64,000 nucleotides of DNA from Marinomonas fungiae (GTDB lineage: Bacteria; Pseudomonadota; Gammaproteobacteria; Pseudomonadales; Marinomonadaceae): contig NZ_LIQF01000009.1 of assembly GCF_001418205.1 (NCBI RefSeq), positions 62,001 through 126,000 of the forward strand, read 5' to 3'. Both the position numbers and the translations under genes were made by a program. This document shows positions 32,898 through 43,120 of this stretch, one piece after another. The first letter of the stretch is position 1. Every line of letters begins with the position of its first letter. The notes below the pieces were generated by a model. That model made no database searches, was not told the origin of the DNA, and was given only the letters and a program-made list of their open reading frames with translations.

Positions 32898-34436
32898 TTA
32901 TTGACCAAAGCTCGGCAAGAGTTCTGCGGGCATCAGGCCATTGTGTGCGGCGCTCTTAATAAGTTCCGTCGCCTTTTCAATGTCTGCGGCAAAGTAGCGG
33001 TCCTTATCGTAAAAAGTTACATGAGAGCGCAATTCGGCTTTGGCTTGTTCTAAGATGGGCGTGGTTTTCAACGGTGCACGAAAATCCAAGCCTTGCGCGG
33101 AGGCCAACAACTCAACTGCCAGAATACCGCGAGTATTTTCCGCCATATCTCGCAAACGACGCGCCGCGAACGTTGCCATGGATACATGGTCTTCTTGGTT
33201 GGCAGAAGTCGGCAAGCTGTCTACCGACGCAGGATGAGCAAAGGTTTTGTTTTCGCTGGCGAGCGCCGCCGCGGTCACCTGAGCAATCATAAAGCCGGAG
33301 TTCACACCGCCATTGTCCACCAAGAACGGTGGCAATTTGCTTAAGCTACTATCAATCAACAACGCCATACGACGTTCTGACAAGCTGCCAATCTCAGCAA
33401 TCGCCAAGGCCAAGTTATCCGCTGCCATGGCGACAGGTTCCGCATGGAAGTTGCCGCCCGAAATGATGTCACCATCTTCAGCGAACACTAACGGGTTATC
33501 CGATACCGAGTTCGCTTCCACAACCAAAGTGTTAGCAGCATTTCGAATTTGTTCCAAACAAGCTCCCATTACTTGGGGCTGACAGCGTAACGAGTATGGA
33601 TCTTGTACCTTTTCACAGCCCACATGGGAGTTTCCAATATCACTGCTGTCTGTTAACAAATGACGATAAGCCGCGGCCACATCGATTTGCGTGCGATGGC
33701 CACGCACTTGGTGAATACGATCATCAAATGGACGACGACTGCCTAATGCAGCTTCCACAGAAAACGCACCACAGGTAATGGCTGTAGCAAATAAGTCTTC
33801 CGCTTCAAACAAGCCCTCTAGAGCAAACGCTGTCGACGCTTGGGTACCGTTAAGTAACGCCAAGCCTTCTTTCGGTGCTAAAGTAATGGGCGCCAGTCCT
33901 GCTACTGCCAAGGCCGCTTTACCAGACAGTATTTCCCCTTGATAGCGGGCTTTACCCTCTCCGAGCAGCAAGGCACTCATATGAGCCAGCGGTGCTAAAT
34001 CTCCGGATGCCCCGACCGAGCCTTTCTTGGGAATGCAAGGATAGACTTCTTTATTAATCAAGGTAATCAGCGCCTCGATCACTTCTAAACGGATACCAGA
34101 AAAACCACGAGCCAAACTGTTTACTTTCAAGGTCATGACCAGCTTAACCGTGGCATCGTCCATCAGCGCACCGGTACCTGCCGCATGGGACAGCACAATG
34201 CTGCGTTGCAGTTCCTCAAGGTCTTCCGGAGCAATGCGGGTATTGGCAAGCAGACCAAAACCGGTATTGATACCATATACGGTACGATCCTCACGGATCA
34301 CATCGTTGACCACTTGAGTGCTGGCTTCAATAGCTGGGATCGCCGCAGGATCTAAGCTGATTTTGACATGACGGCGGCTGATTTGGCGTAACTGCGCTAG
34401 GCTCAATTGACCAGGTTTTAGGGTTAGTTCAAACAT
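32898..34436 (-). CDS. hutH: Histidine ammonia-lyase
   Basis: First enzyme of histidine use, forming urocanate and ammonia. The Ala-Ser-Gly triad that makes the MIO cofactor is in [15 protein letters not shown] at Ala143-Gly145. Other family marks are [13 protein letters not shown] near residue 56 and NQEDHVSM in the second half. Length of 512 aa is normal. Second gene of the operon, 21 bases after hutU. Confidence 0.96.
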   Translation of the reverse strand: MFELTLKPGQLSLAQLRQISRRHVKISLDPAAIPAIEASTQVVNDVIREDRTVYGINTGFGLLANTRIAPEDLEELQRSIVLSHAAGTGALMDDATVKLVMTLKVNSLARGFSGIRLEVIEALITLINKEVYPCIPKKGSVGASGDLAPLAHMSALLLGEGKARYQGEILSGKAALAVAGLAPITLAPKEGLALLNGTQASTAFALEGLFEAEDLFATAITCGAFSVEAALGSRRPFDDRIHQVRGHRTQIDVAAAYRHLLTDSSDIGNSHVGCEKVQDPYSLRCQPQVMGACLEQIRNAANTLVVEANSVSDNPLVFAEDGDIISGGNFHAEPVAMAADNLALAIAEIGSLSERRMALLIDSSLSKLPPFLVDNGGVNSGFMIAQVTAAALASENKTFAHPASVDSLPTSANQEDHVSMATFAARRLRDMAENTRGILAVELLASAQGLDFRAPLKTTPILEQAKAELRSHVTFYDKDRYFAADIEKATELIKSAAHNGLMPAELLPSFGQ

Positions 34437-34457
34437 ACTTTGCTTCTCATCCGTCCG

Positions 34458-36143
34458 TTATTTAGTTGGCTTAGTAATCATTGGCAGGTGCAAACCCTGC
34501 TCTTTGGCGCATTCAATGGCGATGTCGTAACCTGCGTCCGCATGGCGCATCACCCCTGTAGCTGGGTCATTGTGTAACACGCGGGCAATGCGCTCGGCGG
34601 CTTCATCAGTACCGTCACAGACAATCACCACACCAGAATGTTGCGAGAAGCCCATGCCCACACCACCACCGTGATGCAAAGATACCCAAGTCGCGCCAGA
34701 GGCTGTGTTCAACAACGCGTTCAGCAGTGGCCAATCGGATACTGCATCAGAGCCATCTTTCATATCCTCCGTTTCTCGGTTAGGACTCGCCACAGAGCCA
34801 GAATCCAGATGGTCTCGACCAATCACCACAGGCGCTGACAATTCACCGGAGCGCACCATTTCGTTAAAGGCTAGGCCAAGTTTGGCCCGCTGACCAAGTC
34901 CGACCCAACAGATGCGCGCGGGCAAACCCTGAAACTGAATGCGCTCTCGGGCCATATCGAGCCAATGGTGTAGGTGCTCATCATCAGGGATCAACTCTTT
35001 GACTTTGGCATCGGTTTTATAGATGTCTTGCGGATCACCCGACAAGGCAGCCCAGCGGAACGGGCCGATGCCACGACAGAACAAGGGACGAATGTAAGCC
35101 GGCACAAAGCCGGGGAAATCAAAGGCATGCTCGACACCTTCTTCCAGCGCCATTTGGCGAATGTTGTTTCCGTAATCAAACGTCGGCACGCCCATTTTCT
35201 GAAATGCCAGCATGGCTGTTACATGGACCGCCATACTCTGTTTCGCGGCTTTCGTAGTCGCTGCAGGATCTTGTTGCGCCGCCGCTTTGTACCCCTCCCA
35301 AGTCATGCCTTGCGGTAAGTAGCCATTGAGCGGATCGTGGGCGGAGGTTTGGTCGGTCACCATATCGGGTTTAACACCGCGTTTGACCAACTCAGGTAGG
35401 ATGTCTGCCGCATTGCCACACAAGGCGATCGAAATGGCTTTGCCTTCACTGGTATAGCGTTTGATACGCGCCAACGCATCGTCTAAATCGCTCGCTTGCT
35501 CATCCACGTAACGGGTACGCAAGCGGAAGTCGATACGACTTTGCTGACATTCAATGTTTAGCGAGCAAGCTCCAGCCAAGGTCGCCGCCAAAGGCTGTGC
35601 TCCGCCCATGCCGCCTAAGCCTGCGGTCAAAATCCAACGTCCGGTTAAATCCCCACCGTAATGCTGACGGCCCGCTTCAACAAAGGTTTCGTAGGTGCCT
35701 TGTACAATGCCTTGGCTACCAATGTAGATCCAAGAGCCTGCGGTCATCTGACCGTACATGGCAAGCCCCTTGGCATCCAATTCGTTAAAATGCTCCCAAG
35801 TGGCCCAGTGGGGAACCAAGTTAGAGTTGGCGATCAACACGCGCGGTGCATTGCTGTGGGTTTTGAAGACGCCTACAGGCTTGCCCGATTGCACCAACAA
35901 AGTTTCGTCGGCTTCCAAATTTTTCAGAGTGGCAACGATCTGGTCATAGCATTCCCAATTACGCGCGGCACGGCCAATGCCACCATACACCACCAGTTCT
36001 TCTGGATTCTCAGCCACCTCGGGATCGAGGTTATTCATCAGCATGCGCAGCGGTGCTTCGGTGAGCCAGCTTTTGGCGTTGAGAGTGGTGCCGCGTGGAG
36101 CGCGAATTTCACCTTGGCGATAGCGATTGTCTGTCATGGTCAT
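34458..36143 (-). CDS. hutU: Urocanate hydratase
   Basis: NAD-containing enzyme that adds water to urocanate, giving imidazolonepropionate. Near-complete family match over 561 aa, including [22 protein letters not shown] at the N-terminus (quoted part [12 protein letters not shown]), [16 protein letters not shown] for NAD binding, [13 protein letters not shown] and the ICWVGLGQR motif. First gene of hutUHIG. A TGTATATACA operator lies 49-58 bases upstream of the start. Confidence 0.96.
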   Translation of the reverse strand: MTMTDNRYRQGEIRAPRGTTLNAKSWLTEAPLRMLMNNLDPEVAENPEELVVYGGIGRAARNWECYDQIVATLKNLEADETLLVQSGKPVGVFKTHSNAPRVLIANSNLVPHWATWEHFNELDAKGLAMYGQMTAGSWIYIGSQGIVQGTYETFVEAGRQHYGGDLTGRWILTAGLGGMGGAQPLAATLAGACSLNIECQQSRIDFRLRTRYVDEQASDLDDALARIKRYTSEGKAISIALCGNAADILPELVKRGVKPDMVTDQTSAHDPLNGYLPQGMTWEGYKAAAQQDPAATTKAAKQSMAVHVTAMLAFQKMGVPTFDYGNNIRQMALEEGVEHAFDFPGFVPAYIRPLFCRGIGPFRWAALSGDPQDIYKTDAKVKELIPDDEHLHHWLDMARERIQFQGLPARICWVGLGQRAKLGLAFNEMVRSGELSAPVVIGRDHLDSGSVASPNRETEDMKDGSDAVSDWPLLNALLNTASGATWVSLHHGGGVGMGFSQHSGVVIVCDGTDEAAERIARVLHNDPATGVMRHADAGYDIAIECAKEQGLHLPMITKPTK

Positions 36144-36190
36144 ACCTTCTTATTGTTAATCGTCTCTAGGGGTGATGTAATCTTACAAAC

Positions 36191-36203
36191 ATGTATATAC
36201 AAG
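36191..36203. promoter_or_regulatory. HutC-type operator upstream of hutU
   Basis: ATGTATATACAAG, core TGTATATACA, matches the HutC site known from Pseudomonas hut promoters. It is the exact reverse complement of the site at 37112-37124. Confidence 0.8.
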
Positions 36204-36285
36204 TCATTTTTAGAAAATAGAAGGGATTGCTTACTGATGCAAGTTTTTTTTAAGGCTGGAACGACGTAAAGATCAGAATCCGCGA

Positions 36286-37041
36286 CTAGCGACTAAAATG
36301 ACCGAACAGTTGGAAACGGCTACCAGGATGTAGTAGACGAGCAGCAGTGACGATTTGCTCACCCGACCAAGTGCGACGTTTGATCTGCAAGCAAGGTTCA
36401 TTGGCATTCACCTGCAGCAGTTCGCATTCGCGGGCATTGGGCAACACGGCTTCCACCAAATGCTCCCCTTCAGTCATGGGGGCCGCTTGCATCAGATAGA
36501 CATAGGGGGTCTGGCGAGTGAAATCTTGCTCAGCGTACGCTGGGGCTAAGGCCGCATTGACGGTACGCTCTTCGAGCTGAATCGGCAGGTCATTTTCAAA
36601 GTGTAAAATGATTGATCGGAAAATCTCCTGATTAGTACGCACACCAAGGGTAATGGCCTCTTCCACGGTGGCTTTACCACGGACTAATAACAATTGTTCG
36701 GCGCGATAGACTGCGCCACGGGAAGCCACTTCTTCGGCAATATTATGCACTTCAAACAAGGCTGAATGAGCCTTTTTCTGCGCCACAAAGGTGCCGAGGC
36801 CTTGCTGACGAGTCAGCACCCCTTCGGCGGTTAATTCTCGCAAAGCACGATTGACCGTCATACGGCTGACATTGAGCGCCTTCACCCACTCGGCTTCAGA
36901 GGGAACTCGTTGATTGACTTGCCACTGGCCCGAAGCGACTTTGTGGGCAATCGCTTGCTTCAAGCGCGCATAGATCGGCGCTGGTGTGTCCGGCAAATCG
37001 GCAAAGAAGTTGTCCAACAAAGTTGAAGTCGAATCGGCCAC
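36286..37041 (-). CDS. hutC: Histidine utilization repressor HutC (GntR family)
   Basis: Regulator of 251 aa with an N-terminal GntR winged helix (about 15-85; VASGQWQVNQRVPSEAEWVK and the recognition helix VSRMTVNRALRELTAEG) and a C-terminal UTRA ligand domain that binds urocanate in characterised HutC. Start is GTG at 37041 with AGGGAG five bases before it. The gene sits between the hutUHIG operon and divergent hutF. Identical HutC-type sites flank it on both sides, which supports control of both units and autoregulation. Confidence 0.93.
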   Translation of the reverse strand: MADSTSTLLDNFFADLPDTPAPIYARLKQAIAHKVASGQWQVNQRVPSEAEWVKALNVSRMTVNRALRELTAEGVLTRQQGLGTFVAQKKAHSALFEVHNIAEEVASRGAVYRAEQLLLVRGKATVEEAITLGVRTNQEIFRSIILHFENDLPIQLEERTVNAALAPAYAEQDFTRQTPYVYLMQAAPMTEGEHLVEAVLPNARECELLQVNANEPCLQIKRRTWSGEQIVTAARLLHPGSRFQLFGHFSR

Positions 37042-37111
37042 AGTGGCTCCCTGTTAAGCGTGATATAGAAAGTAAAAGTATACCCTTGTTGCTTGTATTT
37101 AAAAACATTAG

Positions 37112-37124
37112 CTTGTATATACAT
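37112..37124. promoter_or_regulatory. HutC-type operator between hutC and hutF
   Basis: CTTGTATATACAT with core TGTATATACA in the 114-bp divergent gap. A weaker half copy, GCTTGTATTTA, starts at 37091. Confidence 0.8.
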
Positions 37125-37155
37125 ATTAGACAAATCATTAAAAGGCTACTTGGGT

Positions 37156-38514
37156 ATGACTCGCTTTTTTGCCTCATTGGCGTATCTGCAACATGGTTGG
37201 GCTAAAAACGTTCTGCTGACCGTTGTGAACGGCCATATTGATCAAATTGAAGAAGACAGCGATCCAGCGCTGGCAGATGTGGTACTAAATGGCCCCGTGC
37301 TACCCACAGTGGCTAACCTGCATTCCCACGGATTTCAACGACTGATGGCGGGCATGGCAGAAATTGCCCTCAATCCCGAAGACAGTTTTTGGAGCTGGCG
37401 CGATGTGATGTATCAAACCGCCCGAGAACTTGGCCCTGAAGCCTTGCAAGTGATTGCCAGTAAACTCTATATCGAGTTGTTAAAAGGCGGCTTTACCCAA
37501 GTGGCCGAATTCCACTATTTGCATAATCAGCCAGATGGCAGCCCTTACCCCAAAGTAACGGAACTGGGTGACGCCATGTTACGTGCAGGACAGGACGTGG
37601 GCATGGGCGTTACTCTCCTACCTGCCTTGTACCAATATTCTGGCTTCGGACAACAAGCGCCTAAGGCCGGACAGCAGCGTTTTGTACAATCCACTCAAGC
37701 TTATATTGATCAGTATCGCGCCTATCAAGCAAGTATCGATTCCTATCCTCTGCATCGATTAGGTCTGTGTTTTCACTCTCTGCGCGCCACCGACTTTGCC
37801 GCTATTAAACAAGTCCTTAGCAAACTCCATCAGAGCCAGCCAATACATATACACATCGCTGAACAACTTAAAGAAGTGGACGACTGCCTCCACTATTGTG
37901 ACAAACGGCCAGTACAGAGGTTAGTGGAAGAATGCGCGCTGGACCAACATTGGACGCTGATTCACGCCACTCATTTATCACAAGAAGAACTGCGAGCGAT
38001 TGCCCAAGCCGGAGCCTGTGTTGGCATTTGCACCACGACTGAGGCGAATCTTGGAGATGGTCTATTCCCTGCTCGGGCATTTGAGCAAGCGGGAGGCATT
38101 TGGGGGATCGGCACTGACAGCCATGTCAGTACCTCATTACAGGAGGAGCTGCGCTGGTTTGAATACGGTCAACGCCTTAGCGAGCACAAACGCAATCGAC
38201 TTTACAGCGAGGCACAGCCACGCATTGGCAATCATCTGTTTGATCGCACACTGCAAGGAGGCAACCAAGCCTGTGGCGTACAACTGGGCTTAGCTCAGGG
38301 CAGCCGCGCCGATTGGATGGTCTGGGATGATAAGGAACCTTTTATCCAAGCCAGTAAAGCAGAAGACTTGATCAACCGCTGGCTGTTTGGCCTGAGCGGC
38401 AATCCCATTAAAGATGTCTATGTGGCCGGACAACAGGTCATCAAACAAGGTCAACATGCCCTCGATCAACAGACCAACGAAGCCTTTGCTGACCTCGTAC
38501 GCCAATATTTCTAG
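37156..38514 (+). CDS. hutF: Formimidoylglutamate deiminase
   Basis: Amidohydrolase-fold deiminase that converts N-formimidoylglutamate to N-formylglutamate and ammonia. The metal residues appear in NLHSHGFQR (His-X-His), HIHIAEQ, LIHATHL and GIGTDSHVS (Asp). Together with hutG it defines the five-step pathway that avoids formamide. The frame extends upstream to 37093, but ATG 37156 is chosen because homologues begin near here and the upstream part would run through the operator. Length 452 aa from this start. Divergent from hutC. Confidence 0.93.
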   Translation: MTRFFASLAYLQHGWAKNVLLTVVNGHIDQIEEDSDPALADVVLNGPVLPTVANLHSHGFQRLMAGMAEIALNPEDSFWSWRDVMYQTARELGPEALQVIASKLYIELLKGGFTQVAEFHYLHNQPDGSPYPKVTELGDAMLRAGQDVGMGVTLLPALYQYSGFGQQAPKAGQQRFVQSTQAYIDQYRAYQASIDSYPLHRLGLCFHSLRATDFAAIKQVLSKLHQSQPIHIHIAEQLKEVDDCLHYCDKRPVQRLVEECALDQHWTLIHATHLSQEELRAIAQAGACVGICTTTEANLGDGLFPARAFEQAGGIWGIGTDSHVSTSLQEELRWFEYGQRLSEHKRNRLYSEAQPRIGNHLFDRTLQGGNQACGVQLGLAQGSRADWMVWDDKEPFIQASKAEDLINRWLFGLSGNPIKDVYVAGQQVIKQGQHALDQQTNEAFADLVRQYF

Positions 38515-38811
38515 TTACAACCCTGTGTGCTGGGTCTAACCCATTATTTTAAACGCAGGGTAAGGTACTTAAGAGATAACGACATTAAGAATGCTGTCTA
38601 CGAGCTGTCTAAGTTTTATGCAATCCAGCACTTAAGCAAGCGAAATGCTGACTCAAGCCCCCTCGCTTAGCACACTTAGTAGGTCAGCCATATTAAAACT
38701 TGCTAAACCCCCTACTAAAATCTATGAACGAAGCGCTAGGGGATAAGGATTTTCTTAACCTAGCCGTGTTAAAATAGCGAAAATCTCACTTCCTCTAGTA
38801 AAGGATCATTC

Positions 38812-40032
38812 ATGACTTTGTCGACCAGCCAGTCAACCAACGTCGTTGTTGTTAGTAACTCTTCTGACAACCCTTTTGCCATTGATGTCGCTTATGCCAT
38901 GGGCCAGCATGAAGACATTGCAGACATCATTAGCATGAAGCAATTTATGAACTCCGAGTTTTGTCCACGATTCATCTCTGATGAAGCGGATTTTGACAAC
39001 ATCGGACGTAAGCTTACAGGCAAATCTGTTGTTATTGTAAGCACGACTAGCCATGTGCAAAGCCGTCAAGAACTGGCCATGGCAAACTTCGTCATTGCTC
39101 GTGCTGCAAAGGAAAACGGTGCTTCGCGCGTTATCCTAGTTGAGCCAGACTTGTTCTACAGTGCACAAGACCGTGGCCCAAGCAAAGACCTAGGCAAAAC
39201 GAGCTTCGAGCGCGATATCAAAGATATCAAGAAGTTCGATGGCCAACCGTTTACCGCTAAGCTTTACGCGCAAATGCTAAAACTGTCTGGCGTTGATACG
39301 GTGATGACGATCCACAACCACTCAGATTCGGTTCAGCAGATCTTTAGTGAAGTGTTCGACGGTGATTTCCACAACCTGATCCCATACGAAATCTACGCCC
39401 ACTACCTCCTAAACTCTAACATCCTAAGTTACGGTGAAGAAGGTGAAGGCCTAGTATTGTGCGCACCTGACAAAGGCGCGCGCGATTTCGTTAAGCAGAT
39501 GTACAACACGCTTGGCCTGAACAAAGCCAAATTCATCATGCTGGACAAAGAGCGCACTGCCGAACGTAAAGTTGAAATCACTCTTCACAAAGAAAGTGAG
39601 CACACCTTTGAAGGTTTAGACGGCGCCAGTATTGTTTTGTTTGATGACATGGTTCGTACGGGTTCTACCGTGGTTCAATCGTGCCAGTTCCTTAAGCAAA
39701 TCAATCCAGAGCGCATGGTGTTTGCCGTATCACACTTCTACGCAAGTAATGAAGGCCGCGAACGTATGGCACACCCAGCGCTAGGTGAAATCCTAACGCT
39801 AAACACCTTGCCAACGATCCTAAACCGAGACGAGCAAGGCCGTTTGCGTAAGAAGATAGTGGTGCTTAAAGTTGAGAAATGGCTGGCACAAGAGCTATGC
39901 AAAATCCTTGGCCTACCGCCACAAAGCGAAGAGCTCAACCCTTACAAGATCGATATGTCGTCTAAAAACCCTCGTTTTAAACGCAAGATCTGGTACAGCG
40001 ACGAACTACACGACCTGAACAAACACGGTTAA
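38812..40032 (+). CDS. Ribose-phosphate pyrophosphokinase-like protein (long divergent form)
   Basis: PRPP-synthetase family protein of 406 aa, about 90 residues longer than ordinary Prs. Two tandem phosphoribosyltransferase-type domains are visible. TAKLYAQMLKLSGVDTVMTIHNHSD corresponds to the TAKVVADFL...VLTVDLHAEQ segment of Prs (metal-binding His kept; quoted part GVDTVMTIHNHSD). The PRPP loop is IVLFDDMVRTGSTVVQ. The ATP-binding ARQDRR loop of Prs is changed to SAQDRGPSKDLG. Extra sequence sits at the C-terminus (PHILGLPPQ... to YSDELHDLNKHG region). It may be a specialised PRPP synthetase or a related transferase. AAAGGA ribosome site; monocistronic with a terminator. Confidence 0.8.
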   Translation: MTLSTSQSTNVVVVSNSSDNPFAIDVAYAMGQHEDIADIISMKQFMNSEFCPRFISDEADFDNIGRKLTGKSVVIVSTTSHVQSRQELAMANFVIARAAKENGASRVILVEPDLFYSAQDRGPSKDLGKTSFERDIKDIKKFDGQPFTAKLYAQMLKLSGVDTVMTIHNHSDSVQQIFSEVFDGDFHNLIPYEIYAHYLLNSNILSYGEEGEGLVLCAPDKGARDFVKQMYNTLGLNKAKFIMLDKERTAERKVEITLHKESEHTFEGLDGASIVLFDDMVRTGSTVVQSCQFLKQINPERMVFAVSHFYASNEGRERMAHPALGEILTLNTLPTILNRDEQGRLRKKIVVLKVEKWLAQELCKILGLPPQSEELNPYKIDMSSKNPRFKRKIWYSDELHDLNKHG

Positions 40033-40042
40033 GTAGAATCAC

Positions 40043-40072
40043 AGAGCCCGTCTTCGACGGGCTTTGTTTTTT
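40043..40072 (+). terminator. Rho-independent terminator after PRPP-synthetase-like gene
   Basis: AGCCCGTC-TTC-GACGGGCT stem followed by TTGTTTTTT. Confidence 0.93.
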
Positions 40073-40137
40073 CAGCCCCAGCAATCGCGGGGCTGGGAAT
40101 CGGTGAAACGTGTTATTGTTTGAAAAAAGCGGCTTGA

Positions 40138-40170
40138 GCAAAAAAAGCCCCACTCAATGAGCAGGGCTTT
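40138..40170 (-). terminator. Rho-independent terminator of mqo
   Basis: AAAGCCC / GGGCTTT stem with inner CTC/GAG pairing and AAT loop; seven T follow on the minus strand. Confidence 0.88.
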
Positions 40171-40194
40171 CTAAGATCAAAGCAACGGGAGCTA

Positions 40195-41832
40195 TTATAG
40201 CTCGATGTTGGCTACGTCTTCTTTCTCAGGCATGGTGATCGATTCATCACCTGCTGGCGCTTCAGTTTTCGGTTTCTGTGGCGGATGCAGTTTCAAGATC
40301 TCGCTGGTGTACGTCAGCTCTTGATGAGTGGCTTCTACATTGCCGTTTAGCTTAGTACCATACGATGGAATGATTTCTTTTAGCTTAGCATTCCACTCGC
40401 CCGCCACCTTGTCAGCGAATACTTTTTCCATCACGTTTAACATGATTGGCGCTGCAGTCGATGCACCTGGTGATGCGCCCAATAGCGCCGCTAGGCTTGA
40501 GTCAGCGGAAGATACCACTTCGGTACCGAACTGTAGACGGCCACCTTTTTCAGGATCGTTCTTGATGATCTGTACACGCTGGCCAGCGGTCCATAGTCTC
40601 CAGTCTTCTTTCTTCGCACTTGGGTAGTACTTTTGCAGCTCCGCAAAACGATCGTCATCGGTCAACATCACTTGTTGAATGAGGTACTGAACCAAGTTGA
40701 AGTTATCTAGACCCACTTCCATCATTGGTACCACGTTATCAGTCGTGGTTGCCCCTAGCAGATCCCATAGGGAACCATTTTTCAGAAACTTCGTAGAGAA
40801 AGTGGCAAAAGGGCCAAACAACAGTACTTCTTTACCATCAATACGACGTGCATCTAGGTGCGGCACTGACATTGGTGGCGCCCCCACTTCGGCTTGACCG
40901 TAGGCTTTATTAACGTGCTGCGCCACAACTTCTGGGTTTTCTGTAATGAGGAATTGACCGCCCACAGGGAAACCACCGTACGCATCGCCCTCAGGAATTC
41001 CAGAGGCTTGTAACAAAGGCAATGCTGCGCCGCCAGCACCGATAAAGACGAACTTCGCATCGATCGTATGCTCTTTTTCACCATTGGCAAGATCAGCAAT
41101 GGTGACCGTCCAGCTCTTGTCTGCATTTTGCTTAAGCGCACGTACTTCGCTGTTTAATTGCAGCTCAAAGTTATCTTTCGTCGTAAGGTTAGACACTAGT
41201 TGACGAGTGATCTCACCGTAGTTGACATCCGTACCTAGCACCGAGTGTGTTGCCGCCACTGGCTGGTTTGGGTCACGACCTTCGATCAACAGAGGTGCCC
41301 ACTCAGCGATTTGCGCTGGATCTTCACTGTAGTCCATGCTTTGGAACAAAGTGTGCTTCTGCAACTCAGCGTAACGTTTACGAAGAAAGTTAACGTTCTT
41401 ATCCCCCCAAACAAAACTCATGTGATTTACAGTACGAATGAACGATTCTGGATCGTGCATCACATCGTTGTTCACTTGGTAGGCCCAAAACTGGCGACTG
41501 ATTTGGAATGCTTCGTTTACCTTAATAGCTTTGTCGACATTAATACTGCCATCTGGCATTTCAGGTGTGTAGTTCAACTCCATTAATGCAGAGTGGCCTG
41601 TCCCCGCATTATTCCAGCCATTTGAGCTCTCTTGAGCAACACCATCTAAACGTTCCACCATGGTCATAGACCAGTTTGGCTCTAATTCTTGCAGGTAAGT
41701 ACCTAGCGTGGCGCTCATAATACCGCCACCGATGAGCAATACATCAACTTGCTCATCTTTCGCTTGTGCTGGTGTCAGCACGTTAGCAACACTTACGACA
41801 ACGGTAAGCAATGCCAGTTTAATTTTCGACAT
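40195..41832 (-). CDS. mqo: Malate:quinone oxidoreductase with N-terminal signal-like segment
   Basis: FAD enzyme that oxidises malate to oxaloacetate and reduces membrane quinone, in place of or beside soluble malate dehydrogenase. FAD loop [20 protein letters not shown], then [33 protein letters not shown] (quoted part [18 protein letters not shown]), a signature of Mqo. Length of 545 aa is above the usual 490-500 because of a Sec-type hydrophobic N-terminus ([24 protein letters not shown]) and a C-terminal extension rich in Pro/Glu. The N-terminus ends in a signal-peptidase-like AQA, which would place the FAD domain in the periplasm, unlike classical Mqo; several gammaproteobacterial Mqo proteins share this trait to my knowledge. 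Monocistronic. Confidence 0.93.
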   Translation of the reverse strand: MSKIKLALLTVVVSVANVLTPAQAKDEQVDVLLIGGGIMSATLGTYLQELEPNWSMTMVERLDGVAQESSNGWNNAGTGHSALMELNYTPEMPDGSINVDKAIKVNEAFQISRQFWAYQVNNDVMHDPESFIRTVNHMSFVWGDKNVNFLRKRYAELQKHTLFQSMDYSEDPAQIAEWAPLLIEGRDPNQPVAATHSVLGTDVNYGEITRQLVSNLTTKDNFELQLNSEVRALKQNADKSWTVTIADLANGEKEHTIDAKFVFIGAGGAALPLLQASGIPEGDAYGGFPVGGQFLITENPEVVAQHVNKAYGQAEVGAPPMSVPHLDARRIDGKEVLLFGPFATFSTKFLKNGSLWDLLGATTTDNVVPMMEVGLDNFNLVQYLIQQVMLTDDDRFAELQKYYPSAKKEDWRLWTAGQRVQIIKNDPEKGGRLQFGTEVVSSADSSLAALLGASPGASTAAPIMLNVMEKVFADKVAGEWNAKLKEIIPSYGTKLNGNVEATHQELTYTSEILKLHPPQKPKTEAPAGDESITMPEKEDVANIEL

Positions 41833-42134
41833 AGTGATTGGCTCTGTGATAATTATTCGCCAAGGGGTACAACAAGGCAGGCTCGTGAATCTTGAACGAA
41901 CAGATATTGGGGGCTTAGATCATTGCAGCGCGCACCATTTTGGTGTCGACTGCCCTAAAACGGCGTTAACTTAACACTGAGCCAGATCACAGGAAATCTT
42001 TGGTAAATAGGAAAGGTTTCGAGAGTTTTGATAGGTTATGTAAGTTATTTTTAGTCACGCAACCGTACACAAACTATACTGAGGCCTTCGTCACTATTTA
42101 ATGTTTAAAACCGATCCATAACCGAGGTTCGACT
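41833..42134. other. Intergenic region upstream of mqo and DUF1840
   Basis: About 300 bases between the divergent mqo and DUF1840 genes. It must hold both promoters. I see no strong repeat, terminator or recognisable operator. Confidence 0.6.
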
Positions 42135-42446
42135 ATGTTAATGACTTTTCACTGCCACGCTTGCGCTGACATTACCATGTTTGGCGACATCGGCCTGCAA
42201 ATGATCAAAATGATGGGATACAAAGACAACACATCCGGCGCAATTAAAGCTGAAAACATTCCTCAAGCTCTAGAGCGCCTAACAGCGGCTATTGCCATTG
42301 AAAAAGAAACACCCCAACCACAAGCCCCCGAGGAAAGTGAAGACGACGAAGCGCCAGTGAGCCTTGCTAATCGTGCGGTGCCGCTGATTGATATGCTCAA
42401 CCGAGCCATGCAAGATGAATGCGATATCGTTTGGGACAGTAAATAA
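42135..42446 (+). CDS. DUF1840-family protein
   Basis: Small cytoplasmic protein of 103 aa of the DUF1840 family: MLMTFHCHACADITMFGDIGLQMIKMMG at the start (quoted part FHCHACADITMFGDIG), an acidic Pro-rich linker near residues 60-75 and a helical C-terminus (AVPLIDMLNRAMQDE). The CHAC motif could bind a metal. Function unknown. ATG 42135, with GAGG-type sequence upstream (CCGAGGTTCG). Confidence 0.85.
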   Translation: MLMTFHCHACADITMFGDIGLQMIKMMGYKDNTSGAIKAENIPQALERLTAAIAIEKETPQPQAPEESEDDEAPVSLANRAVPLIDMLNRAMQDECDIVWDSK

Positions 42447-42496
42447 CGTCACCCAGTTACTCACCTAGCAAGCAAATGCAATGCGTATATCAAAAA

Positions 42497-42616
42497 ATGG
42501 TGCCGAGCATTACTGCTCTAGGCCGCCCCGGAAAGCTAGAAGACATTGGCTCTATTGTTGCGCAACGGCTCACAGGACAACGCATTAAAGCATCAGGTGG
42601 AAAAAATCTAATTTAG
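42497..42616 (+). pseudogene. 3' remnant of a short-chain dehydrogenase gene
   Basis: A frame of about 39 codons reads ITALGRPGKLEDIGSIV, then TGQRIKASGGKNLI and a stop. That is the C-terminal end of an SDR (ALGR-G-PEDIA ... ITGQ-I-ASGG) with about 15-20 residues deleted between the two parts. The rest of the gene is gone. Confidence 0.75.
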
Positions 42617-42654
42617 TGAGATTTGGCAGGTGAAGGCCTCTAGGGATTTCAGCT

Positions 42655-42770
42655 CTATTCCGATTTGTATGTCTGTTCTTTGAAACACGCCAACATAAAA
42701 TCGATCAATAGACGCAGCCTTAAAGGCATATTATCTCGATCACGATACAGCATTTGGCAACCACGAATTT
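42655..42770 (-). pseudogene. 3' remnant of a LysR regulator gene
   Basis: On the minus strand the frame ends QMLYRDRDNMPLRLRLLIDF MLACFKEQTYKSE then TAG, the typical C-terminus of a LysR effector domain (YRDR--LP-RLR-LIDFL). Only about 38 codons remain. It is cut at its 5' side where the transporter remnant begins. Confidence 0.75.
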
Positions 42771-43001
42771 GGTTACTTGCTTTGGATCTCCGGGGTTAAG
42801 CAATTAGGTGCAGCCACCGCCTCCCTATCATTTAACTTTGTCCCGGTATTTGCAGCATTGACTGCCTTTGCCTACGGTCAAACTGTGACGAGTCTACAAC
42901 TATTAGGCATGTTGACTGTCATCACAGGCTTACTGCTTCCTAGAGTTAGTAAAAAATTACAGCCGCGAATAAACGGCAAAGCGGCGGCGACCACTTCATA
43001 A
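42771..43001 (+). pseudogene. 3' remnant of an EamA/DMT-family transporter gene
   Basis: About 76 codons survive, reading LLWISGVKQLGAATASLSFN and FVPVFAALTAFAYGQTVTSL, then QLLGMLTVITGLLL. These are the last two helices of an EamA (10-TMS drug/metabolite) transporter, whose full length would be about 290-300 aa. An ATG at 42777 could start a frame but nothing suggests a working protein. A strong terminator follows. It lies head to head with the LysR remnant, so a divergent regulator-transporter pair seems to have lost both 5' halves. Confidence 0.8.
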
Positions 43002-43023
43002 CTTTATTGAAATAAGACACTTC

Positions 43024-43067
43024 AAAGCTCCCAACGCCTTGGTCATCCCCATGTTGGGAGCTTTTGT
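43024..43067 (+). terminator. Rho-independent terminator after the EamA remnant
   Basis: AAAGCTCCCAAC / GTTGGGAGCTTT stem around a 17-base loop, then TTTTG. Probably the old terminator of the transporter gene. Confidence 0.85.
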
Positions 43068-43120
43068 TAAAACATGGATCAAGATAAATATAGGCTTAAC
43101 CTCAAAGAACTAAGTTATGG

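Noticed and set aside
42777-43001. 74-codon ORF as a small functional membrane protein
   Set aside because: It is the last two helices of an EamA transporter with no ribosome site and sits among other gene ends, so it is called a remnant.
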